This document shows positions 55,267-64,000 of a stretch of 64,000 nt of DNA, piece by piece. The stretch covers positions 1-64,000 of the forward strand of contig NZ_CP013386.1 in NCBI RefSeq assembly GCF_001523745.2, written 5' to 3'. Below the pieces are notes generated by a model that searched no databases, was not told the origin of the DNA, and worked only from the letters and a program-made list of their open reading frames with translations. This stretch comes from Burkholderia mayonis. Its GTDB lineage: Bacteria; Pseudomonadota; Gammaproteobacteria; Burkholderiales; Burkholderiaceae. Each line of letters opens with the position of its first letter. Position 1 is the stretch's first letter. A program made the translations under genes and the position numbers.

Positions 55267-56049
55267 TCAATGCAAGCCGGCCGCGACGCGCCCGACCAAA
55301 TCGACGCCGGTATCGAAGAGCCGTCCGACGAACGGCACCAGGTTCGGCGCCATCAACTGGACGAGCAGCAGGCCGACCAGCATCGTCACCGGAAAGCCGA
55401 CCTGGAAGATCCCGATCTGCGGCGCCGCGCGGTTCAGGATCCCGAGCGCCAGGTTCGCGATCAACAGCGCGGCGACGACGGGCAGCGCGAGCAGGAGCCC
55501 CATCTCGAAAATCATCGCGCCGAACGCGACGATCGTCTGCCAGCCGGGCGCGCGCAGCAGGTCGGCCGAGATCGGCACGAGCCTGAACGAATCGACGAGC
55601 GCGGCGAATACCTGCAAATGGCCGTCGAAAGCGAGAAACGCGAGGATCGCGATCGCGTTCAGGAAGCGGCCCATCACGGGCGTCGCGCCGCTCGCGTGCG
55701 GATCGAAGAACGTCGCAAAGCCGAGCCCCATCGACAGGCCGATGATGTCGCCCGCCGCCTCGATCGCGGCGAACACGATCTGCATCGTGAAGCCGAGCGC
55801 CGCGCCGATCAGGAACTGATTGACGATGATCCACACGCCCTGCGCGGAGAACACGGTGACGACGGGCATCGGCCCGAGCGTCGGCGCGACGACGAGCGCC
55901 ATGAAGCCCGCGAGCCCGATCTTCACGCGCACGGGCGTCGCGCGGTGACCCGTCACCGGCGCGGTCGCGACGAGCGCGAGCATCCGCACGAGCGGCCACA
56001 GAAATGCGGTGAGCCAGCCGTTCAGTTGCGCGTAGGTCACGGAGAACAT
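55267..56049 (-). CDS. fliR: Flagellar type III export protein FliR
   Basis: A 260-residue membrane protein of the flagellar export gate. The start MFSVTYAQLNGWLTAFLWPLVR, the hydrophobic segments and the C-terminal MLVGLLLVQLMAPNL... region match FliR. Together with FliP and FliQ it forms the core export channel in the basal body. It is last in the fliLMNOPQR order. The ATG at 56049 is well placed; the longer upstream frame is spurious. Confidence 0.93.
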   Translation of the reverse strand: MFSVTYAQLNGWLTAFLWPLVRMLALVATAPVTGHRATPVRVKIGLAGFMALVVAPTLGPMPVVTVFSAQGVWIIVNQFLIGAALGFTMQIVFAAIEAAGDIIGLSMGLGFATFFDPHASGATPVMGRFLNAIAILAFLAFDGHLQVFAALVDSFRLVPISADLLRAPGWQTIVAFGAMIFEMGLLLALPVVAALLIANLALGILNRAAPQIGIFQVGFPVTMLVGLLLVQLMAPNLVPFVGRLFDTGVDLVGRVAAGLH

Positions 56050-56111
56050 CGGTCGATGGCAAAAGCGGGACGGAGCGGGAAAAGCGGACGAGAGCGCCGC
56101 GCTCGGCGGCG

Positions 56112-56384
56112 TCAGCCCGCGCCGAGCGTCGCGACGCGCAGCAGGATCTCGCGCAGGTAGTCGGTCATCGTCGACAGCATCCACGGACCGGCGATCACCA
56201 TCGTCGCGGCAACCGCGAGCAGCTTCGGGATGAACGACAGGGTCGCCTCGTTGATCTGCGTCGCCGCCTGGAACAGACTCACGACGAGGCCGACCGCGAG
56301 CGCGACGAGCAGAAGGGGCGCAGCGAGCAACAGGCCGATGTACATCGCCTGGTGCGCGAGCGTCATCACGTTTTCGGGGGTCAT
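56112..56384 (-). CDS. fliQ: Flagellar type III export protein FliQ
   Basis: A 90-residue protein with two membrane helices (IGLLLAAPLLLVALAVGLVV and LLAVAATMVIAGPWML), the standard FliQ length and pattern, including FQAATQINEATLSFIPK between them. It packs around FliP and FliR in the export gate. Its ATG follows GGAGAGTCGAA. Confidence 0.95.
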   Translation of the reverse strand: MTPENVMTLAHQAMYIGLLLAAPLLLVALAVGLVVSLFQAATQINEATLSFIPKLLAVAATMVIAGPWMLSTMTDYLREILLRVATLGAG

Positions 56385-56409
56385 TTCGACTCTCCTCGTT
56401 GAACGGAGC

Positions 56410-57171
56410 CTAGGTGAAGCTCTGCGCGAGCGAGCCGATCAAGAGCTGCCAGCCGTCGACGAGCACGAACAGCATCAGCTTGAACGGCAGCGACACCGTC
56501 GCGGGCGACACCATCATCATCCCCATCGACATCAGCACGCTTGCGACGACCATGTCGATGATGAGGAACGGGATGAAGATCGTGAAGCCGATCTGGAAGC
56601 CCGTCTTCAGCTCGCTCGTGACGAACGCGGGCACGAGGAGCGACAGCGGCACGTCCTCCGGCCCCTGCATCGGCGCCGCCTTCGAAATCTTCGCGAACAG
56701 CGCGAGATCGGTCTCGCGCGTCTGCTTCAGCATGAACGCCTTGAACGGCGCGGTGCCGCGCTGGACCGCCTGGTCCATCTGCAGCGTGCCTTCGGAAAAC
56801 GGCTTGTAGGCGTCGGTGTAAGCCTTGTCGAGCACGGGCGACATCACGAACAGCGTGAGGAAGAGCGCGAGGCCGACGAGCACCTGGTTCGGCGGCGTCG
56901 ACGCGGTGCCGAGCGACTGCCGCAGCAGCGACAGCACGATGATGATCCGCGTGAAGCTCGTCATCATCAGCAGCATCGCCGGCAAGAACGACAGCATCGT
57001 GAGCAGCAGCATCGTCTGCACGCTCAGCGAATAGGTCGTGCCGCCGTTCGGGCCGGGCGCCGAGTTGAATGCCGGCAAACCGGCCGACTGCGCGCAGGCG
57101 AGCGCCGGCGCGACGCCGATGGCGAGCGCGGGCAGCCAGCGCACGGCGCCGCGCAACAGGGTGGTCTTCAT
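56410..57171 (-). CDS. fliP: Flagellar type III export protein FliP
   Basis: A 253-residue FliP with a signal peptide ([17 protein letters not shown]). Conserved [20 protein letters not shown] and [20 protein letters not shown] are present, and [14 protein letters not shown] near the end. The ATG at 57171 fits the signal peptide best. An ATG at 57240 (MPRLRF) would add 23 residues and lies right after fliO, with AGGGAT upstream; it cannot be excluded. Confidence 0.92.
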   Translation of the reverse strand: MKTTLLRGAVRWLPALAIGVAPALACAQSAGLPAFNSAPGPNGGTTYSLSVQTMLLLTMLSFLPAMLLMMTSFTRIIIVLSLLRQSLGTASTPPNQVLVGLALFLTLFVMSPVLDKAYTDAYKPFSEGTLQMDQAVQRGTAPFKAFMLKQTRETDLALFAKISKAAPMQGPEDVPLSLLVPAFVTSELKTGFQIGFTIFIPFLIIDMVVASVLMSMGMMMVSPATVSLPFKLMLFVLVDGWQLLIGSLAQSFT

Positions 57172-57241
57172 CGAACGACGGTCGGAGTGGGCGCGCGCGG
57201 CGGAATGCGCGCGCGGCGCGACGAAACGAAGGCGCGGCATC

Positions 57242-57856
57242 TCAGCGATCCCTGCCGCCGTCGTGCTCGGCGCGCTTCGCGGCTTCGCCGAGCATCGCGT
57301 CGCGAAAGCGCGCCCCGAAGGACGTGCCCTCGGGAAATTGGCCGGACATCGCCGCGCCGCCTGCCGCGCCGATCACGCCCGCCGAGCCGGCGGGCAGCGT
57401 GTGCAGCAGGCGCACGTTGCCGGGCGCGACGCCGAGCACGAGCCACGTGTCACCGATCTCGACGACGGTCGCGCTTTCCTTGCCGCCGACCGCGACGCTC
57501 GCGACGACCTTCAGCGCGCCGCCGCGACGAGACGGCTGGAAGCCGAAGCGGCGCGCGAGCCAGGCGCAGCCGAACACGAGGCCGATCACGATCGCGAGCC
57601 CGACGAGCGTCTGCAGCACCGCGCCGACGCCGAGCGACGGCGCGGCCGAACCGACGACGACGCCCGACGCGATCGACGCCGCGTGATTCACCGCGTTCAT
57701 GTCGGCGGCCGATGCGGGCAGCGCCGCCGCGCCGATCGCGAACGCGGCGAGCCCGGCGAGCGCGCGCTCCACGCCGCGCGGCGACGCCGCGAGCGGGCGC
57801 GCGACGCGCAAGGCCGGCCGGCGCGGCGAAACGAGCGGCGCGACGCGCGGTTTCAT
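57242..57856 (-). CDS. fliO: Flagellar assembly protein FliO
   Basis: A 204-residue FliO-type protein. After an Ala-rich N-terminal region comes a single membrane helix ([20 protein letters not shown]) and the FliO core ([52 protein letters not shown]). FliO assists FliP complex assembly. Longer than enterobacterial FliO, with a low-complexity start. It overlaps fliN by 4 bp. Confidence 0.88.
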   Translation of the reverse strand: MKPRVAPLVSPRRPALRVARPLAASPRGVERALAGLAAFAIGAAALPASAADMNAVNHAASIASGVVVGSAAPSLGVGAVLQTLVGLAIVIGLVFGCAWLARRFGFQPSRRGGALKVVASVAVGGKESATVVEIGDTWLVLGVAPGNVRLLHTLPAGSAGVIGAAGGAAMSGQFPEGTSFGARFRDAMLGEAAKRAEHDGGRDR

Positions 57857-58356
57857 CGGTTGAGCTTCCGGATGCGTTCGGACGGCGTGATGATGTCGGT
57901 GAGCCGAATGCCGAACTTGTCGTTGACGACGACCACTTCGCCCTGCGCGATCAGGCAGCCGTTGACGAGCACGTCCATCGGCTCGCCGGCGAGCCCGTCG
58001 AGCTCGACGACCGACCCCTGCGCGAGCTGCAGCAGGTTGCGGATCGCGATCTTCGTGCGGCCGAGCTCGACCGTCATCTTGACCGGGATATCGAGGATCA
58101 GGTCGATGTCGTTGTGCGTCGACGCGGCCGCAGCCTTCGACAGCGGCCGGAACACGCCCGCGCCCGTCGCGCCCGGCTCGATCGGCAACTGGTTCTGCTC
58201 CGCGAGCGCGGCCGCCCAGTCGTCCATGCCGGCGTCTTCCTGCTGCACGTCGGCGGGCGCCTTGTCGGCCGCGGCGGCGCGCATCGCGGCGTCCGCGAAC
58301 GCCTGTTCGTCGACGCCGTCGGTCTCGGGGGTCGAATTCAACTCAGTCATATCCAC
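57853..58356 (-). CDS. fliN: Flagellar motor switch protein FliN
   Basis: A 167-residue C-ring protein. The C-terminal SpoA domain is clear: LILDIPVKMTVELGRTKIAI, GSVVELDGLAGEPMDVLVNG and CLIAQGEVVVVNDKFGIRLTD. The first 75 residues are an acidic, Ala-rich extension. FliN forms the switch complex with FliM and FliG. It overlaps fliM by 14 bp and fliO by 4 bp. Confidence 0.95.
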   Translation of the reverse strand: MDMTELNSTPETDGVDEQAFADAAMRAAAADKAPADVQQEDAGMDDWAAALAEQNQLPIEPGATGAGVFRPLSKAAAASTHNDIDLILDIPVKMTVELGRTKIAIRNLLQLAQGSVVELDGLAGEPMDVLVNGCLIAQGEVVVVNDKFGIRLTDIITPSERIRKLNR

Positions 58357-59341
58357 CTTCCTTCATCGTGTCGCTTGCGCTGACCATTTTCTGCACGCGC
58401 AACGCGTACTGACCATTGAAAATGCCGTATCCGCACTCCATCACCGGCACGCCGTCGACCTTCGCGGTGAGCGTCTCCACGATGTCGAGCGGCAGCACGT
58501 CGCCGGCGCGCAGGTTGAGAATCTTCTCGAACGTCGTCGGAATCTCGGCAAGATCCGCAACCAATTCCACCTCGGCCGACTGCACCTGCTGCGACAGCAC
58601 GCGCACCCAGCGGCGGTCCACCTCGAGCGCCTCGCCCTGGATCGGCGAGCTCAGCACGTCGCGGATCGGCTCGATCATCGAGTACGGCATGCAGATATGC
58701 AACGTGCCGCCCGTCGGCCCGAACTCGATCGAGAACTGCGTGACGATCACGATCTCGTTCGGCGTCGCGACGTTCGCGAACTGCGTATGCATCTCCGAGC
58801 GGACGAATTCGAACTGCAGCGGCCGCACGCTCTTCCACGCGACCGCGTAGTGCTCGAACACGAGGTTGAGCAGCTTGCCGATGATCCGCTGCTCGGTCGC
58901 CGTGAAGTCGCGGCCCTCGACGCGCGTGTGGAAGCGCCCGTCGCCGCCGAACAGGTTGTCGACGACGAAGAACACGAGGTTCGGATCGAACACGAACAGC
59001 GACGTGCCGCGCAGCGGCTTCACGTGCACGAGGTTCAGATTGGTCGGAATCGGCAGGTTGCGGGTGAACTCGCTGTACTTCTGCACCTTCACCTGGCTCA
59101 CGGAGATTTCCGCCGTGCGCCGCATGAAATTGAAGATGCCGATCCGCAGCAGACGCGCGAAGCGGTCGTTGATGATCTCGAGGCCCGGCATCCGGCCGCG
59201 GACGATCCGCTCCTGCGTCGCGATGTTGTACGGGCGAACGCCGGACGCTTCGGTCGGTTCGTCGGCCGAGTCGTCTTCGCCCGTGACGCCCTTGAGGAGT
59301 GCATCGACCTCCTCCTGGGACATGAATTCTTCGTGGCCCAT
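58343..59341 (-). CDS. fliM: Flagellar motor switch protein FliM
   Basis: A 332-residue switch protein. The N-terminal CheY-P-binding segment FMSQEEVDALLKGV is present. The middle domain (RIGIFNFMRRTAEISV, GTSLFVFDPNLVFFVVDNLF) and the C-terminal SpoA-like domain (GDVLPLDIVETLTAKVDGVP) follow. It binds FliG and receives the chemotaxis signal. Downstream of fliL by 26 bp. Confidence 0.96.
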   Translation of the reverse strand: MGHEEFMSQEEVDALLKGVTGEDDSADEPTEASGVRPYNIATQERIVRGRMPGLEIINDRFARLLRIGIFNFMRRTAEISVSQVKVQKYSEFTRNLPIPTNLNLVHVKPLRGTSLFVFDPNLVFFVVDNLFGGDGRFHTRVEGRDFTATEQRIIGKLLNLVFEHYAVAWKSVRPLQFEFVRSEMHTQFANVATPNEIVIVTQFSIEFGPTGGTLHICMPYSMIEPIRDVLSSPIQGEALEVDRRWVRVLSQQVQSAEVELVADLAEIPTTFEKILNLRAGDVLPLDIVETLTAKVDGVPVMECGYGIFNGQYALRVQKMVSASDTMKEGGYD

Positions 59342-59367
59342 GCGCGTTCGTTCCTTTGCCGGCGGCG

Positions 59368-59868
59368 TTATTGAACGACGAACTCGGTAAACAGCACGTC
59401 GTCGATGCGTGCGCTCCGATTGCCGGGCTGGGTCGGCTGCTCGATCAGCGTCTTCAGCTCGTCGGCGAGCGCGCGCTTGCCTTCGAGCGTCGCGAGCTGC
59501 TCGGGATGCTTGTTCGACAGCGCGAGCAGGATCCGGCTGCGCAGCTCCGGCATGTGCTGGGTCAGGTATTCCTGCGCCTTCGCATCGGTGAGCTTCAGCG
59601 ACAGGCCGACGCGCAGGTAGTGCTGGATGCCGTCGTCCGACTGCAGATTCACGGTGAGCGGCTCGAGCGCGAAGAAGACGGGCACCGCGAGCGGTGCGGG
59701 CGCGCTCGGCGCCGCGCCGCGCACGCCTTCCTTCGCCAGCACGAAATACGTGCCGCCTGCCGCGGCGGCAGCGGCGACGAGCCCGATCAGCAGGAAAAGG
59801 ACGAGGCGCTTGAGCTTGCCGGACGAGGCCGGTTTGTCGACGGTCGGGTTTGCGGTCGTGGTAGCCAT
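59368..59868 (-). CDS. fliL: Flagellar basal body-associated protein FliL
   Basis: A 166-residue single-pass protein: short cytoplasmic N-terminus, membrane helix (RLVLFLLIGLVAAAAAAGGTYF) and periplasmic stomatin-like domain (FFALEPLTVNLQSDDGIQHY, LRVGLSLKLTDAKAQEYL, ending VLFTEFVVQ). FliL stabilises the stator at high load. Starts at 59868 (MATTTANP) or 59877 (MHAM) are both possible. First gene of the fliLMNOPQR run. Confidence 0.92.
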   Translation of the reverse strand: MATTTANPTVDKPASSGKLKRLVLFLLIGLVAAAAAAGGTYFVLAKEGVRGAAPSAPAPLAVPVFFALEPLTVNLQSDDGIQHYLRVGLSLKLTDAKAQEYLTQHMPELRSRILLALSNKHPEQLATLEGKRALADELKTLIEQPTQPGNRSARIDDVLFTEFVVQ

Positions 59869-60258
59869 GGCGTGCATGCGAAAAGACTCTAGGTAGCCTG
59901 CATTGTTCGGCATCCGAGCCGGGCGCGATGGGCGGAATAGAAGGGGGATTTGCGGCTATCTCAGCCGTTTGTTTGTCGCTCGGGCGGGCCGGACGGGACG
60001 CGATCGGGTCGAACGGGCGCGGGCGGAACGGGGCGATGCGGACGGCGGAGGCGGAGGCGGGCGGAAGCCGCGAGCGGGCGCGTCATCAGAGCCGGAGGCG
60101 CGGAAGCGGCGGGCGGGGCGGCGCTGGAGGCCGGCCGCCGGCGCGGGCCGGACGAATCGGGTGGTCCGACGCCCGTCGGGCGCGCATGGCGAAAGCCGAA
60201 GGCAGAACGACAAGGCGATCTGGCGCGCGTCGCGGGCGCGCCCGGCCGGACCGGCAAG
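59869..60258. other. Intergenic fliL to lrgB
   Basis: About 390 bp without a supportable gene, GC-rich and low in complexity (runs of CGGGCGG type). It probably holds the promoter of the flagellar operon close to fliL, but no sigma-70 or sigma-28 motif stood out. Confidence 0.4.
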
Positions 60259-60981
60259 TCAGATCGGCAGCAGCGTCAGCAACGGCGCGATCAGCACCAT
60301 CGCGACGCCCGCAATCATCATCGTGAGACTCGACACGACGCCTTCCTCGCTGCCGATCTCGCGCGCCTTCGCCGTGCCGACCGCATGCGCGGCCGCGCCG
60401 AAGAGCGCACCGCGCGCGAGCCGCGAGCGCAGCGGCACGAGCGCGAGCACGAACTCGCCGACGAGCATCCCGCAAATCCCGGTCGCGATCACGAAGAGCG
60501 CGGTGAGGTCGCGCGGCGCGTGGATCTTGTCGGACACGGCGAGCGCGAACGGCGTCGACACCGAGCGCGTGACGAGGCTGCGCTGCAGCTCGGGCGACAG
60601 GTGCAGCAGCTTCGACAGCAGCAGCGATCCGCAGATCGCGACCGTGATCCCGACGACGACGCCGACCGTCAGCGAGAACCAGTGGCGCTTCATCAGCGCG
60701 CGGTACTCGTAGATCGGCACGGCGAACGCGATCGTCGCCGGGCCGAGCAGCCACATCAGCCAGCGCGTGTCGTGGAAGTAGACCGCGTACGGGATGCCCG
60801 TCAGCGCGACGAACGCGACGAGAACGGCCGGCACGAGCACGAGCGGCGAGAAGAGCAGCGTCTTGCGGTACGCGTAGAGACGCTTCGATGTGAAATAGAG
60901 CGCGATCGTCAGTGCGAAGCAGCTGGCGGAAATCGCGGCGCTCGCGGGCGCGGAAAGAAACGAAGGATCGGGCGTCGTCAT
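60259..60981 (-). CDS. lrgB: LrgB/CidB family membrane protein
   Basis: A 240-residue LrgB-type protein with about six to seven helices. Signature parts include RWLMWLLGPATIAFAVPIYE, KSVSTPF-like RSVSTPFALAVSD and the C-terminal glycine-rich RGALFGAAAHAVGTAKARE. LrgAB/CidAB proteins affect murein hydrolase activity and overflow metabolite transport. Lies 65 bp after lrgA on the same strand. Confidence 0.9.
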   Translation of the reverse strand: MTTPDPSFLSAPASAAISASCFALTIALYFTSKRLYAYRKTLLFSPLVLVPAVLVAFVALTGIPYAVYFHDTRWLMWLLGPATIAFAVPIYEYRALMKRHWFSLTVGVVVGITVAICGSLLLSKLLHLSPELQRSLVTRSVSTPFALAVSDKIHAPRDLTALFVIATGICGMLVGEFVLALVPLRSRLARGALFGAAAHAVGTAKAREIGSEEGVVSSLTMMIAGVAMVLIAPLLTLLPI

Positions 60982-61046
60982 GGTGCTCTAGATGGAACCG
61001 GTGCCACCAACAAATGGAAGAAAGACGGGCGCGGCGGCGGTCGGCG

Positions 61047-61520
61047 TCAGGCCCGCGCGCGGCGGCGGCCGGCGCGCACGCGCATCACCGCGAGACGCCG
61101 TTCGAAGCCTGCCGCCACGTCGACCGCGACGGCGACCGCGAGCATCACGCAGGTCGTCCCGGCGACGACGACGAGCGCGAGCCGCCAGCCGTCCTCCTTG
61201 AAGAGCCCGCCGTACTGGACCGCCGCGACGGTCGCCGGGATGAAGAAGAGCAGCATGTCGGACAGCAGCCAGTTCGCGCCGTCCTTCACCCAGCCGGGCG
61301 CGACGCCGCCCGACAGCAGCAGCACGAGCAGCACTGCGAGGCCGACCACGCCGGACGGCACGGGCACGCCGAGCGCGCGCACCGCCCAGTCGATCGTCGC
61401 CCACAGCGCGCCGAGCGCGGCAGTTTGCAGCACGATGCGCGCCGCGCGGCCGGCGCGCGCATGCAGCGCTGCCGGGCAGGTCGCCGCTGCCGCCGTGGCC
61501 GTTGCCGAGAGTTTGGTCAT
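61047..61520 (-). CDS. lrgA: LrgA/CidA family holin-like protein
   Basis: A 157-residue protein with about four helices. ALGVPVPSGVVGLAVLLVLL carries the LrgA-type P.PG..G motif, followed by VKDGANWLLSDMLLFFIPATVA. A basic C-terminus (RRLAVMRVRAGRRRARA) extends beyond the family core. Works with LrgB. The start at 61520 is close to the divergent LysR promoter. Confidence 0.9.
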   Translation of the reverse strand: MTKLSATATAAAATCPAALHARAGRAARIVLQTAALGALWATIDWAVRALGVPVPSGVVGLAVLLVLLLSGGVAPGWVKDGANWLLSDMLLFFIPATVAAVQYGGLFKEDGWRLALVVVAGTTCVMLAVAVAVDVAAGFERRLAVMRVRAGRRRARA

Positions 61521-61585
61521 GGATGCCCCGAAATGCCTTGCTTTACTGAATGGAGGCAGTATAGGATTCACGCGATCATAAATAA

Positions 61586-61611
61586 AATGACTTGCTTCTA
61601 TAAAAATCATT
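61586..61611. promoter_or_regulatory. LysR-type operator candidate between lrgA and the regulator
   Basis: AATGA (61586-61590) and TCATT (61607-61611) form an interrupted dyad with a 16-bp AT-rich centre (CTTGCTTCTATAAAAA). It lies in the divergent promoter region, 45 bp before the LysR gene, the usual place for such sites. Confidence 0.45.
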
Positions 61612-61655
61612 CCGTTTAGGAATCTTCACCGACTCGCTCACTGAAGGAGGCGCCG

Positions 61656-62579
61656 ATGGAGCTGCGCGCGTTGCGTTATTTCGTCGAGGTGGTCAGGCAG
61701 CAGAGCTTTACCGTCGCGGCCGAGCAGATGCACGTCACGCAGCCGACGATCAGCAAGATGGTGAAGGCGCTCGAGGACGAAATCGGCTCGCCGCTCCTGC
61801 TGCGCGACGGTCGCCAGATGGTGCTGACGGACGCCGGCCGGATCGTCTACCAGCGCGGCCAGGACGTGCTCGCCGCGCAGGCGCAGCTTCAGGCCGAGCT
61901 GAACGATCTCGGCACGCTCGGGCGCGGCGAGCTCGCGATCGGCATCCCGCCGCTCGGCGGCTCGCTGTTCACGCCGGCGATCGCCGCGTTCAAGCAGCGC
62001 TATCCGAAGATCGAGCTGAAGCTGTTCGAGCAGGGGGCGCGGATGATCGAAGAGGCGCTCGTCACGGGCGAGCTGGAGCTGGGCGGGGTGCTCGAGCCCG
62101 TCGATCCGGCTGTGTTCGACGTGCTGCCGATGGTGCGCGCGCCGCTCTGGCTCGTCGCGCGCCACGGTTCTCGCTGGGGCGGCAACGAAACCGTGCCGCT
62201 TGCCGACCTTGCCGACGAGCCGTTCGTGTTCTACGCGGAAAGCCTCGCGCTGCACGACGCGGTGCTCGACGCGTGCCGGAAGGTCGGCTTCACGCCGCAG
62301 ATCGTGAGCCGCAGCGGCCACTGGGATTTCATGGCGGCGCTCGTGCATGCGGGCGTCGGCATCGCGCTGCTGCCCGAGCCTTATTGCCGGCGGCTCGACA
62401 CCACGCAGTTCACGTGCCGGCCGATCGTCGAGCCGGAGATCACGTGGGCGGTCGCGATCGGCTGGCTGAAGAAGGGCTACCTGTCGCACGCGGCGCGCGC
62501 GTGGCTCGACGTCGCACGCGAGACGGGCCCCGTCGATCCGGGCGACGACCTCGCGTTCGGCAGCCTGCGCGCGCGCTGA
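61656..62579 (+). CDS. LysR-family transcriptional regulator of lrgAB
   Basis: A 307-residue LTTR. N-terminal winged helix: ELRALRYFVEVVRQQSFTVAAEQMHVTQPTISKMVKALE, read over two segments. The effector domain starts at GELAIGIPPLGGSLF and includes LVARHGSRWGG and VSRSGHWDFMAALVHAGVGIALLPE. It is divergent from lrgA, like CidR. AAGGAGG lies 8 nt before the ATG. It probably activates lrgAB in response to a carboxylate such as acetate or pyruvate; the ligand is inferred. Confidence 0.88.
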   Translation: MELRALRYFVEVVRQQSFTVAAEQMHVTQPTISKMVKALEDEIGSPLLLRDGRQMVLTDAGRIVYQRGQDVLAAQAQLQAELNDLGTLGRGELAIGIPPLGGSLFTPAIAAFKQRYPKIELKLFEQGARMIEEALVTGELELGGVLEPVDPAVFDVLPMVRAPLWLVARHGSRWGGNETVPLADLADEPFVFYAESLALHDAVLDACRKVGFTPQIVSRSGHWDFMAALVHAGVGIALLPEPYCRRLDTTQFTCRPIVEPEITWAVAIGWLKKGYLSHAARAWLDVARETGPVDPGDDLAFGSLRAR

Positions 62580-62681
62580 AGCGGCGGTCGAGCGCCGCGC
62601 CGTCGACACCCGGCGCCCGGCTCCGCCCGGTCTCGGCCGCCGCCCGCAACCGTCCGCCGCGAGGCGTGCGCAGCCGCCCGC

Positions 62682-64000
62682 TCAATGCCCCATCGCGGGC
62701 CCGGCGCCTTTCTTCGGCTTCGTCACCCACACGAGCGCCGCGAGCACGACGAACGCGAGCGCCGAAATGTAGAAGAAATCGTTGGTCGCCATCATGAAGC
62801 CCTGCTGCGTGACGATCTGGTTGATCTGCGCGGTCGAAACCTGGCCGGCGATGCCGAGCTGCGCGAGCGCGCCCTGGTAGTCGACCGTGCTCTGCGCATA
62901 GACGTTCACCGATTCCGCGAGGCGCGCGTGGTGATAGATCGCATCGTTTTCCCAAAACGTCGAGCTGACCGCAGTGCCGATCGCGCCCGACAGCGTCCGC
63001 AGGAAGTTCGACAGCCCCGACGCGCTCGCGAGCCGCTCGTCGGAGATGCTGGAGAGCGTGATCGTCGTCATCGGCACGAAGAAGCACGCGACGCCGATCC
63101 CCTGCACGAGCCGCGGCAGGATCACGTGGTTGAACGGCACGTCGAGCGTGAACGTCGAATTCCAGATCGACACGACGGCGAATACGACGAATGCGAAGCT
63201 CGCGACCATCCGCAGGTCGAGCCGGTGCATGTTGCGGCCGATGAGCGGCGACAGCACGAGCGCGAGGAAGCCGACGGGCGCGGTTGCGAGGCCGGCCAGG
63301 CCCGCCGTGTAGCCCATCACGGTCTGCAGCCACAGCGGGAAAATCACGACCGAGCCGAAGAACGCCATGAATCCGAACGAGATGATCATCGCGCCGAGCG
63401 CGAAGTTGCGGTCCTTGAAAAGCGACAGATCGACGACCGGCTCCGTCTCAGTCGACTCCCAAACGAGCATGAATGCGAGCGACACGACGGCGATCAGCGC
63501 GAGCGCGGTGATGAACGTGGAATTGAACCAGTCGCGGTCCTTGCCGAGGTCGAGCATCATCTGCAGGCACGACACGCCGATCACGAGGAGCGCGAGCCCG
63601 ATCGCGTCGATCCGCTGCTTGGTCGTCTTCGTCTCGCGACCGCGCAACAGGAAGAACGCGCACACGGCGGAGAAGATCCCGATCGGCAGATTGATGTAGA
63701 AGATCCACGGCCACGTGTAGTTGTCGGTGATCCAGCCGCCCATCACCGGGCCGAAGATCGGCGCGACGATCACCGTCATCGCCCATAGGCCGAGCGCGAG
63801 CCCGCGCTTCGCGGGCGGATAGCTGCGCATCAGGATCGTCTGCGACAGCGGCACCATCGGGCCGGACACGAGGCCCTGCAACAGCCGGAACGCGATCAGC
63901 GATTCGAAGTTTTCCGCGAGGCCGCAGAGCGCGGACGCGATCGTGAACGCGAGCACCGACAGCGTGAAGAGCCGGACCTCGCCGACCCGCCGCGCGAGCC
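62682..64000 (-). CDS. DHA2-type MFS multidrug exporter (EmrB/QacA-like), 5' end outside window
   Basis: The frame runs on past the window end: upstream of an internal GTG at 63956 the frame still encodes LARRVGEVRLFTLSVLAFT, so the true start is outside. At least 430 residues with many helices are seen: QGLVSGPMVPLSQTILMRSY, LGLWAMTVIVAPIFGPVMGG (antiporter motif C) and WPWIFYINLPIGIF. The C-terminus ends with a short basic tail. These 14-helix pumps work with HlyD-type partners in tripartite export of drugs. Confidence 0.88.
   Translation of the reverse strand, partial: LARRVGEVRLFTLSVLAFTIASALCGLAENFESLIAFRLLQGLVSGPMVPLSQTILMRSYPPAKRGLALGLWAMTVIVAPIFGPVMGGWITDNYTWPWIFYINLPIGIFSAVCAFFLLRGRETKTTKQRIDAIGLALLVIGVSCLQMMLDLGKDRDWFNSTFITALALIAVVSLAFMLVWESTETEPVVDLSLFKDRNFALGAMIISFGFMAFFGSVVIFPLWLQTVMGYTAGLAGLATAPVGFLALVLSPLIGRNMHRLDLRMVASFAFVVFAVVSIWNSTFTLDVPFNHVILPRLVQGIGVACFFVPMTTITLSSISDERLASASGLSNFLRTLSGAIGTAVSSTFWENDAIYHHARLAESVNVYAQSTVDYQGALAQLGIAGQVSTAQINQIVTQQGFMMATNDFFYISALAFVVLAALVWVTKPKKGAGPAMGH

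Noticed and set aside
59869..60258. Plus-strand ORFs in the fliL-lrgB gap
   Set aside because: Arg/Gly-rich translations with no ribosome-binding site or homology pattern.

Overview
The window looks like a Burkholderia chromosome 1, probably of the B. pseudomallei group. The backbone is very GC-rich, and dnaA-dnaN-gyrB open the window in the usual order. Two-domain DUF1700/HAAS proteins, trimeric Burkholderia-type porins and a fliLMNOPQR operon also fit. This assignment is by recognition of the sequences; no database search was possible.

Layout. 1-5,450: replication genes (dnaA truncated at the window edge). 5,750-8,420: lower-GC type II restriction-modification island (methyltransferase, PD-(D/E)xK-like endonuclease, XRE regulator) that abuts a truncated cytochrome b561. 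8,420-11,260: decayed cluster (truncated cytochrome b561, frameshifted catalase-family gene, remnant of an ECF sigma factor) plus an intact His-rich secreted protein. 11,400-18,900: beta-oxidation-type operon (acyl-CoA dehydrogenase, thiolase, hydratase/dehydrogenase, CoA-transferase/racemase) divergent from a GlxA-like AraC regulator. 19,070-20,920: PaaX-like regulator and a membrane desaturase. 20,924-21,890: non-coding stretch with a cluster of DnaA-box-like motifs beside an AT-rich segment. 21,890-23,410: PadR regulator and HAAS membrane protein. 23,580-30,040: lower-GC island with an IS4-type transposase remnant at its left end and a short inverted repeat at both ends. It carries a compact six-gene operon that looks like an undescribed ribosomally made peptide (RiPP) pathway: a 60-aa precursor with two 17-residue repeats, a JmjC/cupin-like oxygenase, an MFS exporter, two SAM methyltransferases (one with a DUF2087 tail) and an orphan protein. 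30,210-41,320: large catabolic operon (GMC oxidoreductase, SDR, MoaF-like protein, NTF2-like protein, aldehyde dehydrogenase, branched-chain-type ABC transporter) with an AraC regulator facing it. 41,650-49,710: porin, type III restriction-modification (mod-res) and a second porin. 50,030-54,965: two-component system and an SsuABC/nitrate-type ABC transporter. 55,267-59,870: flagellar fliLMNOPQR. 60,259-62,580: LrgA/LrgB with divergent LysR regulator. 62,682-64,000: DHA2-type MFS exporter running off the window end.

The most interesting object is the RiPP-like operon at 24.1-29.7 kb. Its precursor repeats differ mainly by synonymous changes within the block ANVKYAQRND, which shows selection on the peptide. 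The enzyme set (non-heme oxygenase plus two methyltransferases plus exporter, no radical SAM, LanM or YcaO) matches no RiPP class that I can name with confidence.
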